A DNA stretch of 64,000 nt from Streptomyces deccanensis (GTDB lineage: Bacteria; Actinomycetota; Actinomycetes; Streptomycetales; Streptomycetaceae), in NCBI RefSeq assembly GCF_022385335.1, contig NZ_CP092431.1, forward strand, positions 5,084,001 through 5,148,000, in the 5' to 3' direction. Shown in pieces: positions 63,793-64,000 of the stretch; the stretch's first letter is position 1; every line of letters begins with the position of its first letter. The position numbers and the translations under genes are program-made. The notes beneath the pieces are model-generated. The model searched no databases. It was not told the DNA's origin and was given only the letters and a program-made list of their open reading frames with translations.

Positions 63793-64000
63793 TCAGAGCG
63801 GTCGCAGCGCCGGTTCCTTCTGCACGGCTCCCAGAAGCCGGTCCAGCGCCAGCTCGACGTCTTCCTTCCAGGAGAGCGTCGTCCGCAGTTCCAGCCGCAG
63901 CCGGGGATGAGCGGGGTGGGGCCGCACCGTCTTGAAGCCCACGGCCGTCAGATGGTCGGCGGGAAGCAGACACGCCGGTTCCTTCCAGCGGGCGTCGCCG
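63793..64000 (-). CDS. C-terminal part of a GNAT-type acetyltransferase (runs off the window)
   Basis: The last 69 codons of a minus-strand gene, ending RLRLELRTTLSWKEDVELAL and DRLLGAVQKEPALRPL. ACLLPADHLTAVGFKTVRPH resembles the C-terminal strands of a GNAT domain, and a GNAT gene (SCO3888 by recollection) separates trxA from parA in S. coelicolor. The catalytic part is outside the window, so the assignment relies on synteny. Confidence 0.55.
   Translation of the reverse strand, partial: GDARWKEPACLLPADHLTAVGFKTVRPHPAHPRLRLELRTTLSWKEDVELALDRLLGAVQKEPALRPL

Overview
The window is high-GC actinobacterial chromosome, almost certainly Streptomyces. It holds the sporulation genes ssgA and ssgR. 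From about 19.2 kb to the right edge the gene order matches the oriC-proximal S. coelicolor block running from thiC (SCO3928) through dnaB, rplI-rpsR-ssb-rpsF, femX, a class A PBP, ino1, the CCA enzyme, murJ, sigM and trxBA, i.e. up to just before parA/parB (this comparison is from memory, not a search). Nine perfect parS sites (GTTTCACGTGAAAC) lie between 31 and 64 kb, and two one-mismatch sites lie further left.

Region 1 (1-2.3 kb): two core genes, a metallophosphoesterase and a membrane protein. Region 2 (2.3-19.2 kb): an integrated mobile island at the 3' end of thiC. Its left half is an actinomycete integrative and conjugative element (AICE). It has a large serine integrase, a pSAM2-type Rep, a small zinc-ribbon protein, an SpdB-like membrane protein, a TraB/FtsK-type translocase, an SCO3933-family protein and a KorSA-like GntR repressor. 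Noncoding blocks rich in inverted repeats follow, then cargo: an HATPase_c protein, an HTH-TPR regulator, an APH-type kinase, an unidentified 553-aa protein with a NUDIX enzyme, and an NB-ARC/TPR regulator. Three thiC 3' ends (2325, 15902, 19212) divide the island, which suggests stacked integrations. Region 3 (19.2-31 kb): thiC with its TPP riboswitch, a YibE/F-like protein, ssgA-ssgR, small membrane and cupin proteins, ptpA, a PLP enzyme, a LysR regulator, a NUDIX hydrolase and a globin-reductase. Region 4 (31-41 kb): GNAT, MFS/MarR and beta-lactamase-like genes, dnaB with DnaA-box-like sequences upstream, a MATE transporter, and the ribosomal/SSB operon. Region 5 (41-64 kb): envelope and redox genes, including femX, an alanine-racemase-like protein, a GT87-like glycosyltransferase, a class A PBP, PadR, ino1, the CCA enzyme, a DUF6049-like protein, murJ with a pseudokinase-like partner, sigM with its anti-sigma factor, and trxB-trxA.

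Functionally, the left island is a self-transfer module (integrase, Rep, Tra, Spd, Kor) carrying regulatory and possibly defensive cargo. The right part is housekeeping: replication (dnaB, ssb), chromosome segregation (parS), lipid II flipping and cross-bridging (murJ, femX, PBP), and thiol redox control (sigM, trxBA). Most claims rest on motifs and synteny read by eye. Starts were chosen by ribosome-binding-site spacing.
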